Below, in pieces: positions 40,846 through 49,485 of a stretch of DNA of 64,000 nucleotides (position 1 is its first letter; each line of letters starts with the position of its first letter). Origin of the DNA: JAGXLC01 sp964585385 (GTDB lineage Bacteria; Bacteroidota; Bacteroidia; Bacteroidales; UBA12077). Below the pieces are notes generated by a model that was not told the origin of the DNA, searched no databases, and saw only the letters and a program-made list of their open reading frames with translations. Location: positions 1-64,000 of the forward strand of contig CAZPDP010000012.1 in NCBI GenBank assembly GCA_964585385.1. Direction: 5' to 3'. The position numbers and the translations under genes are program-made.

Positions 40846-41833
40846 GGGTCACCTCCTCTCCAAATCGCTTAGGTTTGATATAACGGTTTAAAATAGGTAC
40901 AAATGCATTCATAATCAGAATAGCAAAAGAAACACCTTCGGGGTATGATCCAAAAATCCTGATAAGGATTGTAAGGACACCTATTCCAATACCATAAATC
41001 CACATTGCTTTTGTTGTCATTGGTGAGGTGACATAATCAGTGGCCATAAAAATAGCTCCAAGCAGCAATCCACCAGAGAGAATATGGAATAACGGATCTG
41101 CAAATTGTGTTGGATCAACCAACCAGAAAATTCCAGAGAACACACCTGCAGAAAGGATTACAGACACCGGTATATGCCATGTAATCACCCGCATGTAAAG
41201 CATAATTATCAGCCCGAGAAGCATAGCGAAACCAGCCATTTCCCCGAGAGAGCCACCCATCTGACCTATAAACATGTCAGCATGACCCGGCATTTGCTCC
41301 ATAAGCTGCGAAACAGGCTCTTCTCCTCCCTCCTGCAAAATACCAAGAGGTGTAGCACCGGTCTGGGCATCTACATAGCTTGTATTAAAACCTTTAGGCA
41401 CAGGCCAGCTGGTCATTTGCACAGGAAAAGAAATTAAAAGAAAAACCCTTCCAACAAGTGCAGGGTTAAACGGATTAGTTCCCAGTCCGCCAAAGGACAT
41501 TTTAGCAACGCCAATTGAAACAAGTGCACCAATTATAATAATTCCGATGGGCAAATTAGATGGCACGTTAAAAGCAAGCAACAATCCTGTTACCAATGCT
41601 GAGCCATCAGTAATAGTAGGTTGTTGTTTCAATAAATATTTCTGAATCAGAAATTCGAATGCGATACAAGAGATGACAGATACTCCAGTAACAATTAGCG
41701 CCCCTATTCCAAAACTATACACAGACCAGAAAAGAGCTGGTAAAAGGGCAATAATTACACCATACATCAACTTTTTTACTGAAGTACCTTCATAAACATG
41801 CGGAGATGGTGAAACTTTTAATGTGTTGCTCAT
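40838..41833 (-). CDS. rnfD: Rnf complex subunit RnfD
   Basis: 331-residue integral membrane subunit (NQR2/RnfD family) with about ten membrane segments. The covalent FMN site is in DAQTGATPLGIL. KMSFGGLGTNPFNPALVGR and ATDYVTSPMTTKAMWIYG are family blocks. It follows rnfC after 5 bp and overlaps rnfG. RnfD and RnfG carry the two covalent flavins of the electron path from RnfB/RnfC. Confidence 0.96.
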   Translation of the reverse strand: MSNTLKVSPSPHVYEGTSVKKLMYGVIIALLPALFWSVYSFGIGALIVTGVSVISCIAFEFLIQKYLLKQQPTITDGSALVTGLLLAFNVPSNLPIGIIIIGALVSIGVAKMSFGGLGTNPFNPALVGRVFLLISFPVQMTSWPVPKGFNTSYVDAQTGATPLGILQEGGEEPVSQLMEQMPGHADMFIGQMGGSLGEMAGFAMLLGLIIMLYMRVITWHIPVSVILSAGVFSGIFWLVDPTQFADPLFHILSGGLLLGAIFMATDYVTSPMTTKAMWIYGIGIGVLTILIRIFGSYPEGVSFAILIMNAFVPILNRYIKPKRFGEEVTHG

Positions 41834-41838
41834 TGCTT

Positions 41839-43167
41839 TTATTTTCTGTTTCTTATGATTTGGTTAACATTAAATTTCCCATATCGGATATAATCGAGTA
41901 GAGGGATATTCGAGGGACATGTAAAACTGCAGGAGCCACATTCCATACAATCCATTAAGGCATTATCTTCTGCTTCTTCAAAATGCTCCATTTGAGCGAG
42001 TTTTTTAATCAGATAGGGTTCCAGTTTCATTGGACACACAGAAACACATTTAGCACATCTGATGCAGTTGAGTTCGGGTTTGCGATAAGCCTCTTTTTCC
42101 CTAATTACTAAAATTCCAGAAGTACCCTTAACTACGGGTACATCGAGAGAGTTGAGTGCTTTACCCATCATAGGACCACCGCTCACAACCTTTCCTGTAT
42201 CTTCAGGCAGACCGCCTGCGGCTTCTATCAAATCTTTGACCGGGGTGCCAATACGAACTATGAAATTTGAAGGTTTTTCAACAGATTTACCGGTAACCGT
42301 AACCACCCTTTCTACCAGGGGTTTGTTTTTCTGGACTGCTTCATACACCGCCAGGGCTGTACCAACATTATGCACAACAATACCGACATCCAGCGGCAAT
42401 CCACCTGGTGGTACTTCTCTGTTTAAAAGGGCTTTAATAAGCTGTTTTTCTCCCCCTTGCGGATACTTAACCTTCAATGGATACACATCTATTCCACCTT
42501 CGTTCTGAACCAGCTTACTTATGTGATCTATAGCATCGGGTTTATTGCTTTCTATACCAATCATTGCTCTCTCAACGTTAAGAGTTCTCATAAGCAATTT
42601 TATTCCAACAATCATCTCTTCAGCACGCTCCAGCATTACACGGTGATCGGATGTCAGGTAAGGTTCGCATTCCACACCATTGATTATGAGTGTATCTATC
42701 TTTTTACCTTCGGGAACAGATAATTTTACATGAGAGGGGAAAGTAGCGCCTCCCAGACCAACAATACCTGCCTCCATAACCTTATCTACTATTTCTTTAC
42801 CTGAAAGGTTAAAGTCTTTTTTTATATCCGGGCTTGTATCGATATTTTCATTCCAGTCATCCCCTTCCACATTAACAATTACGGAAGGTTTACGGTAACC
42901 TGTGGTATCGATCACATTGTCGATTTTGAATACAGTTCCGGATACTGAAGAATGAATATTAGCGGATACAAAACCATCGCTTTTAGCTATCACATCGCCT
43001 ACTTTAACCTGGTCTTTCTTTTTTACGACAGGTTTAGAAGGAGCGCCTATGTGCTGTGCAATGGGTATCGATACTTGTTTTGGAAGCCCCAGTTTCTCAA
43101 TGGGTTTATCTTCGGCTAATTTATTCTCAGCCGGATGAACACCACCTTTTGGAAATGTTTTTAACAC
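41839..43167 (-). CDS. rnfC: Rnf complex NADH-binding subunit RnfC (GTG start)
   Basis: 442-residue peripheral subunit, homologous to Nqo1 of complex I, that carries FMN/NADH and two [4Fe-4S] clusters. The N-terminal motif FPKGGVHP, the barrel-sandwich part (HIGAPSKPVVKKKDQVKVGDVIA), the nucleotide fold (GIVGLGGATFPSHVK) and the ferredoxin motifs CIRCAKCVSVCP and CMECGSCSFTCP are all present. The start is GTG at 43165-43167 with AGGAGG 7 nt upstream. Confidence 0.96.
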   Translation of the reverse strand: MLKTFPKGGVHPAENKLAEDKPIEKLGLPKQVSIPIAQHIGAPSKPVVKKKDQVKVGDVIAKSDGFVSANIHSSVSGTVFKIDNVIDTTGYRKPSVIVNVEGDDWNENIDTSPDIKKDFNLSGKEIVDKVMEAGIVGLGGATFPSHVKLSVPEGKKIDTLIINGVECEPYLTSDHRVMLERAEEMIVGIKLLMRTLNVERAMIGIESNKPDAIDHISKLVQNEGGIDVYPLKVKYPQGGEKQLIKALLNREVPPGGLPLDVGIVVHNVGTALAVYEAVQKNKPLVERVVTVTGKSVEKPSNFIVRIGTPVKDLIEAAGGLPEDTGKVVSGGPMMGKALNSLDVPVVKGTSGILVIREKEAYRKPELNCIRCAKCVSVCPMKLEPYLIKKLAQMEHFEEAEDNALMDCMECGSCSFTCPSNIPLLDYIRYGKFNVNQIIRNRK

Positions 43168-43205
43168 TTTTGCCTCCTATATTTTAGGTTAGTTAAATAG
43201 AACTA

Positions 43206-44120
43206 CTACGCTTCTTTATTATCTGGTTCAGAATTGGTCTTACTTTCAGCTTCCTGAGACGCCTCTTTTTCCTTCTCCTTATTTTCGGTCTTTTTCTTTT
43301 TAGGTGGAAAACCTACTTCAATTATAGCTCCGGTTGGACATTCATCCACACATTTTCTGCATAACTTACATTTATCCGAATGAATATAAGCAAGGTTATT
43401 TTCCATAGTAATAGCCTCGAAAGGACATACCTTAACGCACTTTCCGCATCCTATACAGGCCACCTTGCAAACTTTTCTGGCCAGACCTCCTTTATCCCGA
43501 TTTACACAGGAAACATATATTTTACGGTCCTTTTTGTTTTTCTTCCTCAATTCGATGATATCATTCGGGCAGGCTTCAACGCATGCATTACAAGCTGTGC
43601 AATTATCATCAATGACATAGGGCAGTCCCGTTTGTTCGTTCATGAATATAGCATCAAATTTGCAAACTTCTACACAGTCTCCCATTCCCAGGCAGCCATA
43701 ATGACATCCGGTTTCACCGCCATAAAGAGAAGCTGAGATAGCACAAGATTGTGCACCGTCATATTCATTTGTTTTCGGATTGTTCTCAGGAGTCCCGTTA
43801 CATCTAACCACTGCTACTAACGGTTCCTGCTCTCCCGCTTCTTTGCCCAGAATTTCTGCTACTTTCTTCATGGTTTCATTTCCTCCTACCGGGCAATTAA
43901 AATCAGAGATATCATCAGCTTTCACCAGTGCTTCTGCAAATCCTCTGCAACCCGGATAACCACATCCACCACAGTTGGCAGCAGGTAATGCTTCTTCAAC
44001 TTTATCTATTCTGGGATCCTCATATACTTTGAATTTTTGTGCAACGATATACAAAACTATTGCAGCTATTGCACCCAAAGCGCTAAGAGAAATAATTGTA
44101 TATAAAACTTCCGGACTCAT
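43206..44120 (-). CDS. rnfB: Rnf complex polyferredoxin subunit RnfB (long form)
   Basis: 304-residue subunit that receives electrons from ferredoxin. An N-terminal membrane anchor (5-28) is followed by the ASC-type cluster motif C50-x2-C53-x4-C58-x17-C76, then further clusters in GCLGMGDCVEVC, CTACNACVEACP, CIGCGKCVKVCP and CKLCRKCVDECP. This is more clusters than in the short proteobacterial RsxB. The last 40 residues are a charged low-complexity tail (KKKKTENKEKEKEASQEAES). It lies between rseC and rnfC. Confidence 0.95.
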   Translation of the reverse strand: MSPEVLYTIISLSALGAIAAIVLYIVAQKFKVYEDPRIDKVEEALPAANCGGCGYPGCRGFAEALVKADDISDFNCPVGGNETMKKVAEILGKEAGEQEPLVAVVRCNGTPENNPKTNEYDGAQSCAISASLYGGETGCHYGCLGMGDCVEVCKFDAIFMNEQTGLPYVIDDNCTACNACVEACPNDIIELRKKNKKDRKIYVSCVNRDKGGLARKVCKVACIGCGKCVKVCPFEAITMENNLAYIHSDKCKLCRKCVDECPTGAIIEVGFPPKKKKTENKEKEKEASQEAESKTNSEPDNKEA

Positions 44121-44133
44121 AACAAATATAGAT

Positions 44134-44553
44134 TTATGTCAATTTTTCGATTGTAAATGTAAACACTTTAGCGAACCTGTCTTTAACCTGATGTAAAACA
44201 AGATAATAGGGTACCAAAATACCCAGAGAAGCAATTCCTACGACTGCTTCATTGTTGGTTAATGCAGAAAATCCAAAAAGAGCCACTAAAACAATACAAA
44301 AAGGAAGCACATAACCATAAAAAAGTGCTTTAAAGCCAAGTGACTGCTGAAGAGCAACTTTTACTTCTTCTCCAACAGTATACTTTTGCAGATCGTCAGT
44401 CACTTCTACTATTTTGTCCTGCATATCCGAGGCTGTGCAAACACCCTTAGCATGACAACTGGCACAAGCTGAAATGTTCATAAAACGAACACTTATTCTG
44501 CTTCCCTCAATGTCTTCAATTCTTCCTTTGTGCTCAATTATTTTCCTGGCCAT
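44134..44553 (-). CDS. RseC/SoxR-reducing-system-like membrane protein, first gene of the Rnf operon
   Basis: 139-residue RseC-family protein with an N-terminal four-Cys-type motif (ACASCHAKGVC), a beta-rich domain (IVEVTDDLQKYTVGEEVKVAL) and two membrane helices (ALFYGYVLPFCIVLVALFGF; VVGIASLGILVPYYLVLH). In E. coli RseC works with the Rsx/Rnf complex in reducing SoxR. In anaerobic Bacteroidota it commonly heads rnf operons and may help assemble or regulate the complex. It ends 13 bp before rnfB. Confidence 0.9.
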   Translation of the reverse strand: MARKIIEHKGRIEDIEGSRISVRFMNISACASCHAKGVCTASDMQDKIVEVTDDLQKYTVGEEVKVALQQSLGFKALFYGYVLPFCIVLVALFGFSALTNNEAVVGIASLGILVPYYLVLHQVKDRFAKVFTFTIEKLT

Positions 44554-44581
44554 TCTATTTCTGCAATTTCCTGATCGGCTA

Positions 44582-44589
44582 CAAAGATA
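44582..44589 (-). promoter_or_regulatory. Candidate -7 promoter element of the Rnf operon
   Basis: TATCTTTG on the minus strand, an exact TAnnTTTG match, 28 bp upstream of the first operon start codon. Confidence 0.55.
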
Positions 44590-44689
44590 TATATGTTTAA
44601 AAAATAACAGATGCTATAAATCATCTTTAAATGGGAAGGAAGCTATTTAGAAGGAATATAAATTAATCAACCCGGAAATCTATAAATGA

Positions 44690-44929
44690 AATTACCCCGC
44701 ATTTTTGTACGGGGTAATTTTAGCTTCTGTCCTTTTTACTATCCAGAGCGTTTGCTCAAAAACAGTGGTAGATTATAACCTGAGGAGCAGAAACTATGAC
44801 AGCACGGCAAAATAAATTTAGGTTAAACCTATTTAAACCCAAATTGAGCGATTCCCTCTCACTGCCTGGTTTTTCACCTTCCCGACACTCCGTGTACGGG
44901 ACAGGCTGCTCAAACCGCTCAACTTAGGT
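44690..44929. other. Structured intergenic element of unknown nature
   Basis: The 506-bp gap between the Rnf operon and the D-threonine-aldolase-like gene contains nested inverted repeats. ATTACCCCG/CGGGGTAAT is a perfect 9-bp stem at 44690-44717. TAGGTT-A-AACCTA lies near 44819-44831. ACCCAAATTGAGCG (44837-44850) pairs with CGCTCAACTTAGGT (44916-44929) at 12 of 14 positions. Inside that, GCCTG/CAGGC (44864-44868, 44902-44906) encloses CCCGACAC/GTGTaCGGG (44881-44900). No ORF longer than about 30 codons fits. It could be a small RNA, or the remains of a mobile-element end. Confidence 0.45.
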
Positions 44930-45034
44930 AAAAAAAAGCGTAATCGTATTACAAAATATATACAATAACAACAGGTAAAAAGTTTACGGAATTTTTATCT
45001 AAACTCAATAAAAATAAAAAAATCAGGAAATTTA

Positions 45035-45042
45035 TATTTTTG
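45035..45042 (+). promoter_or_regulatory. Candidate -7 promoter element of the D-threonine-aldolase-like gene
   Basis: TATTTTTG, an exact TAnnTTTG match, 17 bp before the start codon at 45060, implying a very short leader. Confidence 0.5.
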
Positions 45043-45059
45043 TAACAAAAATCATCATT

Positions 45060-46157
45060 ATGCATCTTAAAAAGCCAACATTACTTTTAGACCCTTCTAA
45101 ATGCCGGGATAATATTTTATTCATGAATGAAAAAGTAAAAAAGAAAAACCTCATATTTCGACCACACTTTAAAACACATCAATCAAAAGCAATTGGTAAA
45201 TGGTTTGCTGAGGAAGGTGTGGATAAAATTACTGTATCCTCTGTCGAAATGGCCCAATACTTTGCCAATGATGGATGGAACAACATTCTAATCGCATTTC
45301 CTTTTAATATTAAAGAAATAGATGAGATAAATGCTTTGGCAGGAAAAATAAAACTTCTGTTAACGGTGGAAAATCTGGAAGGGGTTAAATTTCTTAAAGA
45401 AAATCTGAAACATCCAGTTGGATTGTATTTAAAAATTGATGCAGGTTATAAAAGAACAGGTATTAAATGGAATAATACAGAAAAAATAAAGTCTCTCCTG
45501 GAAGAAACCGAAAGTTCTGAACATCTAATAACCGAAGGAATGCTCATCCATTCAGGTCATACTTACAAAGCCGATTCAACGCAAAAAATCCTTCAAATAC
45601 ATCATGAATCGATTGAAAGATTAAAATATATTAAATCCCAGTTGGACGGGAAATGGAGCCATCTGAAACTTTCCATCGGTGATACTCCCGGCGTAACACT
45701 TGCTGAAAACTTCGAAGGAGTAGATGAAATTCGTCCCGGAAATTTCATTTTCTATGACCTTCAACAATACAAATCGGGAGTTTGCTCTACAGAAAACATT
45801 GCTGTATGTATGGCCTGCCCGATAGTTTCAAAACATGAGGATAGAGGTGAAATAATTATTTATGGCGGAGCAGTCCATTTCTCAAAAGAATATATTACGG
45901 AAGGAGAACAGCCGGTTTACGGATATGGTGTAAGAATTAGCGATGAAGGCTGGATACCCCGGACTTCCGGAATGTTATTAACGAAGCTTTCCCAGGAACA
46001 CGGAACAGTTTCTGCCACACCAGACGTATTCAGTGAGTATGAAATAGGTGACTTCATAGGATTTCTACCGGTGCATTCCTGTTTGACAGCCAATCTTATG
46101 AAGAAGTACTCCGATTTTAACAACAATATCTACGATCACTTATCGGGAAATCTTTAG
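45060..46157 (+). CDS. D-threonine aldolase/D-serine dehydratase-like PLP enzyme
   Basis: 365-residue fold-type III PLP enzyme of the DSD1/D-threonine aldolase family, acting on D-beta-hydroxy amino acids. The PLP lysine is K38 in FRPHFKTHQ, LKIDAGYKRTGI and SIGDTPG are the phosphate-binding stretches, and the metal site is H339/C341 in PVHSCLTANLM. Both residues of the HxC metal pair are kept, so activity is likely. It stands alone with its own -7 box and is convergent with korB. Confidence 0.88.
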   Translation: MHLKKPTLLLDPSKCRDNILFMNEKVKKKNLIFRPHFKTHQSKAIGKWFAEEGVDKITVSSVEMAQYFANDGWNNILIAFPFNIKEIDEINALAGKIKLLLTVENLEGVKFLKENLKHPVGLYLKIDAGYKRTGIKWNNTEKIKSLLEETESSEHLITEGMLIHSGHTYKADSTQKILQIHHESIERLKYIKSQLDGKWSHLKLSIGDTPGVTLAENFEGVDEIRPGNFIFYDLQQYKSGVCSTENIAVCMACPIVSKHEDRGEIIIYGGAVHFSKEYITEGEQPVYGYGVRISDEGWIPRTSGMLLTKLSQEHGTVSATPDVFSEYEIGDFIGFLPVHSCLTANLMKKYSDFNNNIYDHLSGNL

Positions 46158-46165
46158 ATAAAAAA

Positions 46166-46192
46166 AGAGGCTGTTTTTTAAAAACAACCTCT
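46166..46192 (-). terminator. Terminator between the D-threonine-aldolase-like gene and korB
   Basis: AGAGGCTGTTTTT/AAAAACAACCTCT stem with one mismatch, followed on the minus strand by a run of T (CCTCTTTTTTTATC). It lies 28 bp past the korB stop and 9 bp past the plus-strand stop, so it may serve both. Confidence 0.8.
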
Positions 46193-46219
46193 CTTCTTTA
46201 TTCAATTGTATAGTATAAT

Positions 46220-47251
46220 TTACTTAACTTCCCATGTGTTGCCACTGTTTAGTAAGTCGTCCACACATTTGTAAGGAGATTGTGATTTTATCTCCTCTAT
46301 TTGTTTCTCCATAAGATCTTCATAAGTATTCCCTTCAACAGCCCTGATAACACCAACAGCCAGGGGATACTCAGGATATCTCATATTGGCAAGCATCAGG
46401 TGTATACCCGGATTGGGTTCTTTGGCATCGTGAACCAGAATATCCTCTTCAGTATATCCGTCTTTTCCAATTTCAACAACCTTAAGATGCAACCCATCCA
46501 GCACAATACCCTTATTGCGTTCTTTACCGAATATCATCTTCTCTCCATGACGCAGCACCAATTGACGGTCATCCTTATGCTTTTTATCGGCTATAGCGGC
46601 ATGTGCTTTATCATTGTAAATAACACAGTTCTGCAGAACTTCAACAACGGATGTACCCTGGTGTTTTTCAGCCTCTAAAAATATCTCCTGGTTTAGTTTC
46701 ATGTTGACATCAACCGAGCGGGCGAAAAATTTACCTTGCGCACCGATTACAAGTTCACCCGGATGAAACGGATTTTCAATAGTTCCATAAGGTGATGTTT
46801 TTGTTTTTGCTCCGAATTTTGAGGTCGGAGAATATTGCCCCTTGGTCAGTCCGTAGATTTCATTGTTAAAAATTACGATATTGATATCTACGTTTCTTCT
46901 GACAGTGTGTATAAAATGGTTTCCTCCAATTGCCATAGAATCTCCGTCACCAGTCATTTGCCAGACGCTTAAATTGGGATTGGCTGTTTTGGTTCCTGAA
47001 GATATGGCTGCCGCTCTTCCGTGAATACTGTGAAAACCGTAAGCATTCATATAATAAGGGAATCTGGAAGAACAACCGATACCTGAAATGAAGGCAAAAT
47101 TCTCTTTGGCAATGCCCATTTCAGGTAAAGCTCTCTGAATAGCATTCATTATGGCATGATCACCACAACCAGGACACCATCTAACTTCCTGGTCACTTTT
47201 AAAATCTTTTGCTGTATATTTTTTTTCAGCTGTTTCTGTTTTTTCAGACAT
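46220..47251 (-). CDS. korB: 2-oxoacid:ferredoxin oxidoreductase beta subunit
   Basis: 343-residue TPP-binding subunit (2-oxoglutarate synthase type). RWCPGCGDHAI and GIGCSSRFPYY carry cluster-related cysteines, and MTGDGDSMAIGGNHF through IVIFNNEIYGLTKGQYSPTS is the TPP/Mg motif. The ATG at 47249-47251 is chosen. It lies 5 bp after the korA stop and has GGAGG 9 nt upstream, while the longer frame from 47281 would overlap korA by 26 bp. Together with KorA it yields reduced ferredoxin, the input of Rnf. Confidence 0.94.
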   Translation of the reverse strand: MSEKTETAEKKYTAKDFKSDQEVRWCPGCGDHAIMNAIQRALPEMGIAKENFAFISGIGCSSRFPYYMNAYGFHSIHGRAAAISSGTKTANPNLSVWQMTGDGDSMAIGGNHFIHTVRRNVDINIVIFNNEIYGLTKGQYSPTSKFGAKTKTSPYGTIENPFHPGELVIGAQGKFFARSVDVNMKLNQEIFLEAEKHQGTSVVEVLQNCVIYNDKAHAAIADKKHKDDRQLVLRHGEKMIFGKERNKGIVLDGLHLKVVEIGKDGYTEEDILVHDAKEPNPGIHLMLANMRYPEYPLAVGVIRAVEGNTYEDLMEKQIEEIKSQSPYKCVDDLLNSGNTWEVK

Positions 47252-47255
47252 AAGA

Positions 47256-49103
47256 TCAGCCCTCCAATAATTTTTGGACATGTTCTTTGATTTCTATTGT
47301 TGTAAAGGGTTGCCCCTGAACTTTATTATACTTGAGATAATTGAATTCCGGATGATTCAGTCTGAGATAATCTGCAAACTGGCCTCTGTTGAGTTCGCAT
47401 ACCAATATACGCTTAAAACGACTAAACACCTTTTTTGTATTCTTAGGTAAGGGTTTGATATAATTAAAATGAGCAAGACCAAGTTTATAACCGTCAGCTC
47501 TTAATTCATCCAAAGCTGTTTTAAGGTGTCCATAAGTACCACCCCATCCGACAAGGAGAATATCACCTTCCTGTTCGCCATCGATTTCCTGCTCCGGAAT
47601 GACATTTACGACTCTGTTTACTTTCTCTTCTCGCAGGTAAACCATCTTTTCGTGGTTTTTAGGATCGTGAGACACCGAACCCTTCAATTCATCTTTTTCC
47701 AGTCCGCCTATTCGATGCTCATACCCTGGTGTACCTGGTACAGCCCATGTTCTTGAAAGCTTTTCAGGATCTCTGGCGTAAGGCATCCACTCTTTTTCAC
47801 CTTTGGGTACTATCGGTGCCTTAATATCAGGATAATCTGCCATCTTTGGAATTTTCCAGGGTTCAGAACCATTGGCAAGAAAACCGTCAGTAAGCAGAAT
47901 TACCGGGACCATATGTTCAACAGCTGTTTTTGCAGCCATAAACGCATAATGGAAACAATTGGAAGGAGTACTTGCTGCGAAAACAACTACAGGGCTTTCG
48001 CCGTTTCTCCCATACAATGCCTGCATTAAATCAGACTGCTCAGGTTTTGTAGGTAAGCCGGTAGAAGGCCCACCTCTTTGAACATCCACAATAACCAGCG
48101 GGAGCTCTGTCATTACAGCAAGTCCGACCGCTTCAGATTTCAAAGCAAGTCCCGGCCCCGATGTGGTAGTAACAGCGAGCGAACCGGCAAAACTAGCGCC
48201 AAGCGCTGTACAAATACCAGCAATTTCATCTTCCGCCTGGAATGTTTTCACACCAAAGTCTTTTCTGTTTGAAAGTTCATGTAAAATTTCCGAGGCAGGT
48301 GTAATCGGATAAGAACCACAGAAAAGATCCAATCCTGATTTTTCTGCTGCGGCAATAAATCCCCAGGCAGTAGCAGTATTTCCGTCTATATTTCTGTAAG
48401 TTCCTTTGTCTATCTCAGCAGGGCTTATTTTATAGGTCTGGCTTAATAATTCAACAGTTTCAGCATAATGATAACCCGCTTCAAGAACTTTTTTGTTGGC
48501 TTCTATGACTTTGGGTTTTTTCTTGAATTTTCTTTCAAAAAATTGTTCTGTGTACTTCAACGGACGGTCAAAAAGCCAATAAACAATTCCAAGGGCAAAC
48601 ATATTTTTGCTTCTCAGGATGCTTTTCGGGTCAAGTCCTACATCTTTCAATGTTTCCTTGGTAAGGGTAGTAATAGGAGCCTTGATAATGTTGTAGCCAT
48701 CCAGTTTATCTTCCTGAACAGGATCGTCGGTTTCATAACCCGCCTTTTTGAGCCCCTTGTCAGTAAAGCTGTCATCATCGACAATAATGGTTCCACCTTT
48801 TTTCACCCACTTGGCGTTGGCTTTTAATGCCGCGGGGTTCATCGCAACAAGGACGTCTGCATAATCACCTGGAGTATTTACGCGCTTATGACCAAAATGG
48901 ACCTGAAAGCCCGAAACACCTCCTATTGTACCTTGTGGCGCACGAATCTCGGACGGGTAATCGGGGAAGGTTGATAAATCATTTCCGATAAATGCTGAAG
49001 TATCCGAAAATAAGGTTCCTGTTAACTGCATGCCATCGCCCGAGTCGCCGGCAAATCGTACAACGACTTCTTCGCGTTCGATGACATCTGTTTTTTTACT
49101 CAT
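47256..49103 (-). CDS. korA: 2-oxoacid:ferredoxin oxidoreductase alpha subunit with fused gamma domain
   Basis: 615-residue subunit. Residues about 10-190 are the gamma domain (VVRFAGDSGDGMQLTGTLFS). Residues about 215-600 are the alpha pyrimidine-binding domain (GNTATAWGFIAAAEKSGLDLFCGSYPITPASEILHEL, DVQRGGPSTGLPTKPEQSDL). This gamma-alpha fusion is the usual Bacteroidota KorA. 2-Oxoglutarate is the likely substrate; branched-chain 2-oxoacids or pyruvate are not excluded by motifs. It is transcribed with korB and preceded by a leader of about 130 nt with a long hairpin. Confidence 0.94.
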   Translation of the reverse strand: MSKKTDVIEREEVVVRFAGDSGDGMQLTGTLFSDTSAFIGNDLSTFPDYPSEIRAPQGTIGGVSGFQVHFGHKRVNTPGDYADVLVAMNPAALKANAKWVKKGGTIIVDDDSFTDKGLKKAGYETDDPVQEDKLDGYNIIKAPITTLTKETLKDVGLDPKSILRSKNMFALGIVYWLFDRPLKYTEQFFERKFKKKPKVIEANKKVLEAGYHYAETVELLSQTYKISPAEIDKGTYRNIDGNTATAWGFIAAAEKSGLDLFCGSYPITPASEILHELSNRKDFGVKTFQAEDEIAGICTALGASFAGSLAVTTTSGPGLALKSEAVGLAVMTELPLVIVDVQRGGPSTGLPTKPEQSDLMQALYGRNGESPVVVFAASTPSNCFHYAFMAAKTAVEHMVPVILLTDGFLANGSEPWKIPKMADYPDIKAPIVPKGEKEWMPYARDPEKLSRTWAVPGTPGYEHRIGGLEKDELKGSVSHDPKNHEKMVYLREEKVNRVVNVIPEQEIDGEQEGDILLVGWGGTYGHLKTALDELRADGYKLGLAHFNYIKPLPKNTKKVFSRFKRILVCELNRGQFADYLRLNHPEFNYLKYNKVQGQPFTTIEIKEHVQKLLEG

Positions 49104-49485
49104 AGGTAATTCAATTTAGTAAAAGTTTAATGTTTTGGTTTTAAGGAACTTGCATAAATTTTAAATGCACATAAAACAGGCTGGCTGTTTTATATGCATC
49201 TGAACTGTTATCATGCGTTTTTCGCATTGATTCTGTTTGCAAAGTTAAGTAATGTTAATTAATTAATAAGTAAATTTCCAAGATTATTTCGAACCGAAAT
49301 ATGATTTTTCTCATGCCTTTATCCCCACTCACACAACCAACTAACTAACATCTATTTAAAAATTTGACAAACATTGCATCCCTGTATTTTTTGTATTTTT
49401 ACCCAATTTCTTGCTAATTTTAATCTATCTTTACTATTAGTGAGTATTTTAAATTCGTTGTCGCATCTTTATCCAATAAATAACT
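49104..49485. other. Intergenic region between korA and mlaE, with leader hairpin and promoter
   Basis: The 382-bp divergent gap contains a 15-bp hairpin (49165-49179 with 49185-49199, 14 of 15 paired, loop GCTGG) in the korA leader. A TAnnTTTG element (TAACTTTG) lies at 49240-49247 on the minus strand, 137 bp before korA. Toward mlaE the sequence is AT-rich with no certain promoter. No ORF is supported here. Confidence 0.6.
49240..49247 (-). promoter_or_regulatory. Candidate -7 promoter element of korAB
   Basis: TAACTTTG on the minus strand matches TAnnTTTG. If used, the korA transcript has a leader of about 130 nt that includes the 15-bp hairpin at 49165-49199. Confidence 0.45.

Noticed and set aside
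44686..44780. 30-codon frame starting in the structured element
   Set aside because: Short, starts inside a hairpin, and shows no family pattern; the stem-loop structure explains the sequence better.
44837..44929. Integron attC-like recombination site
   Set aside because: The outer stem is suggestive, but the RYYYAAC/GTTRRRY core pair is not found and no integron integrase or cassette is present.
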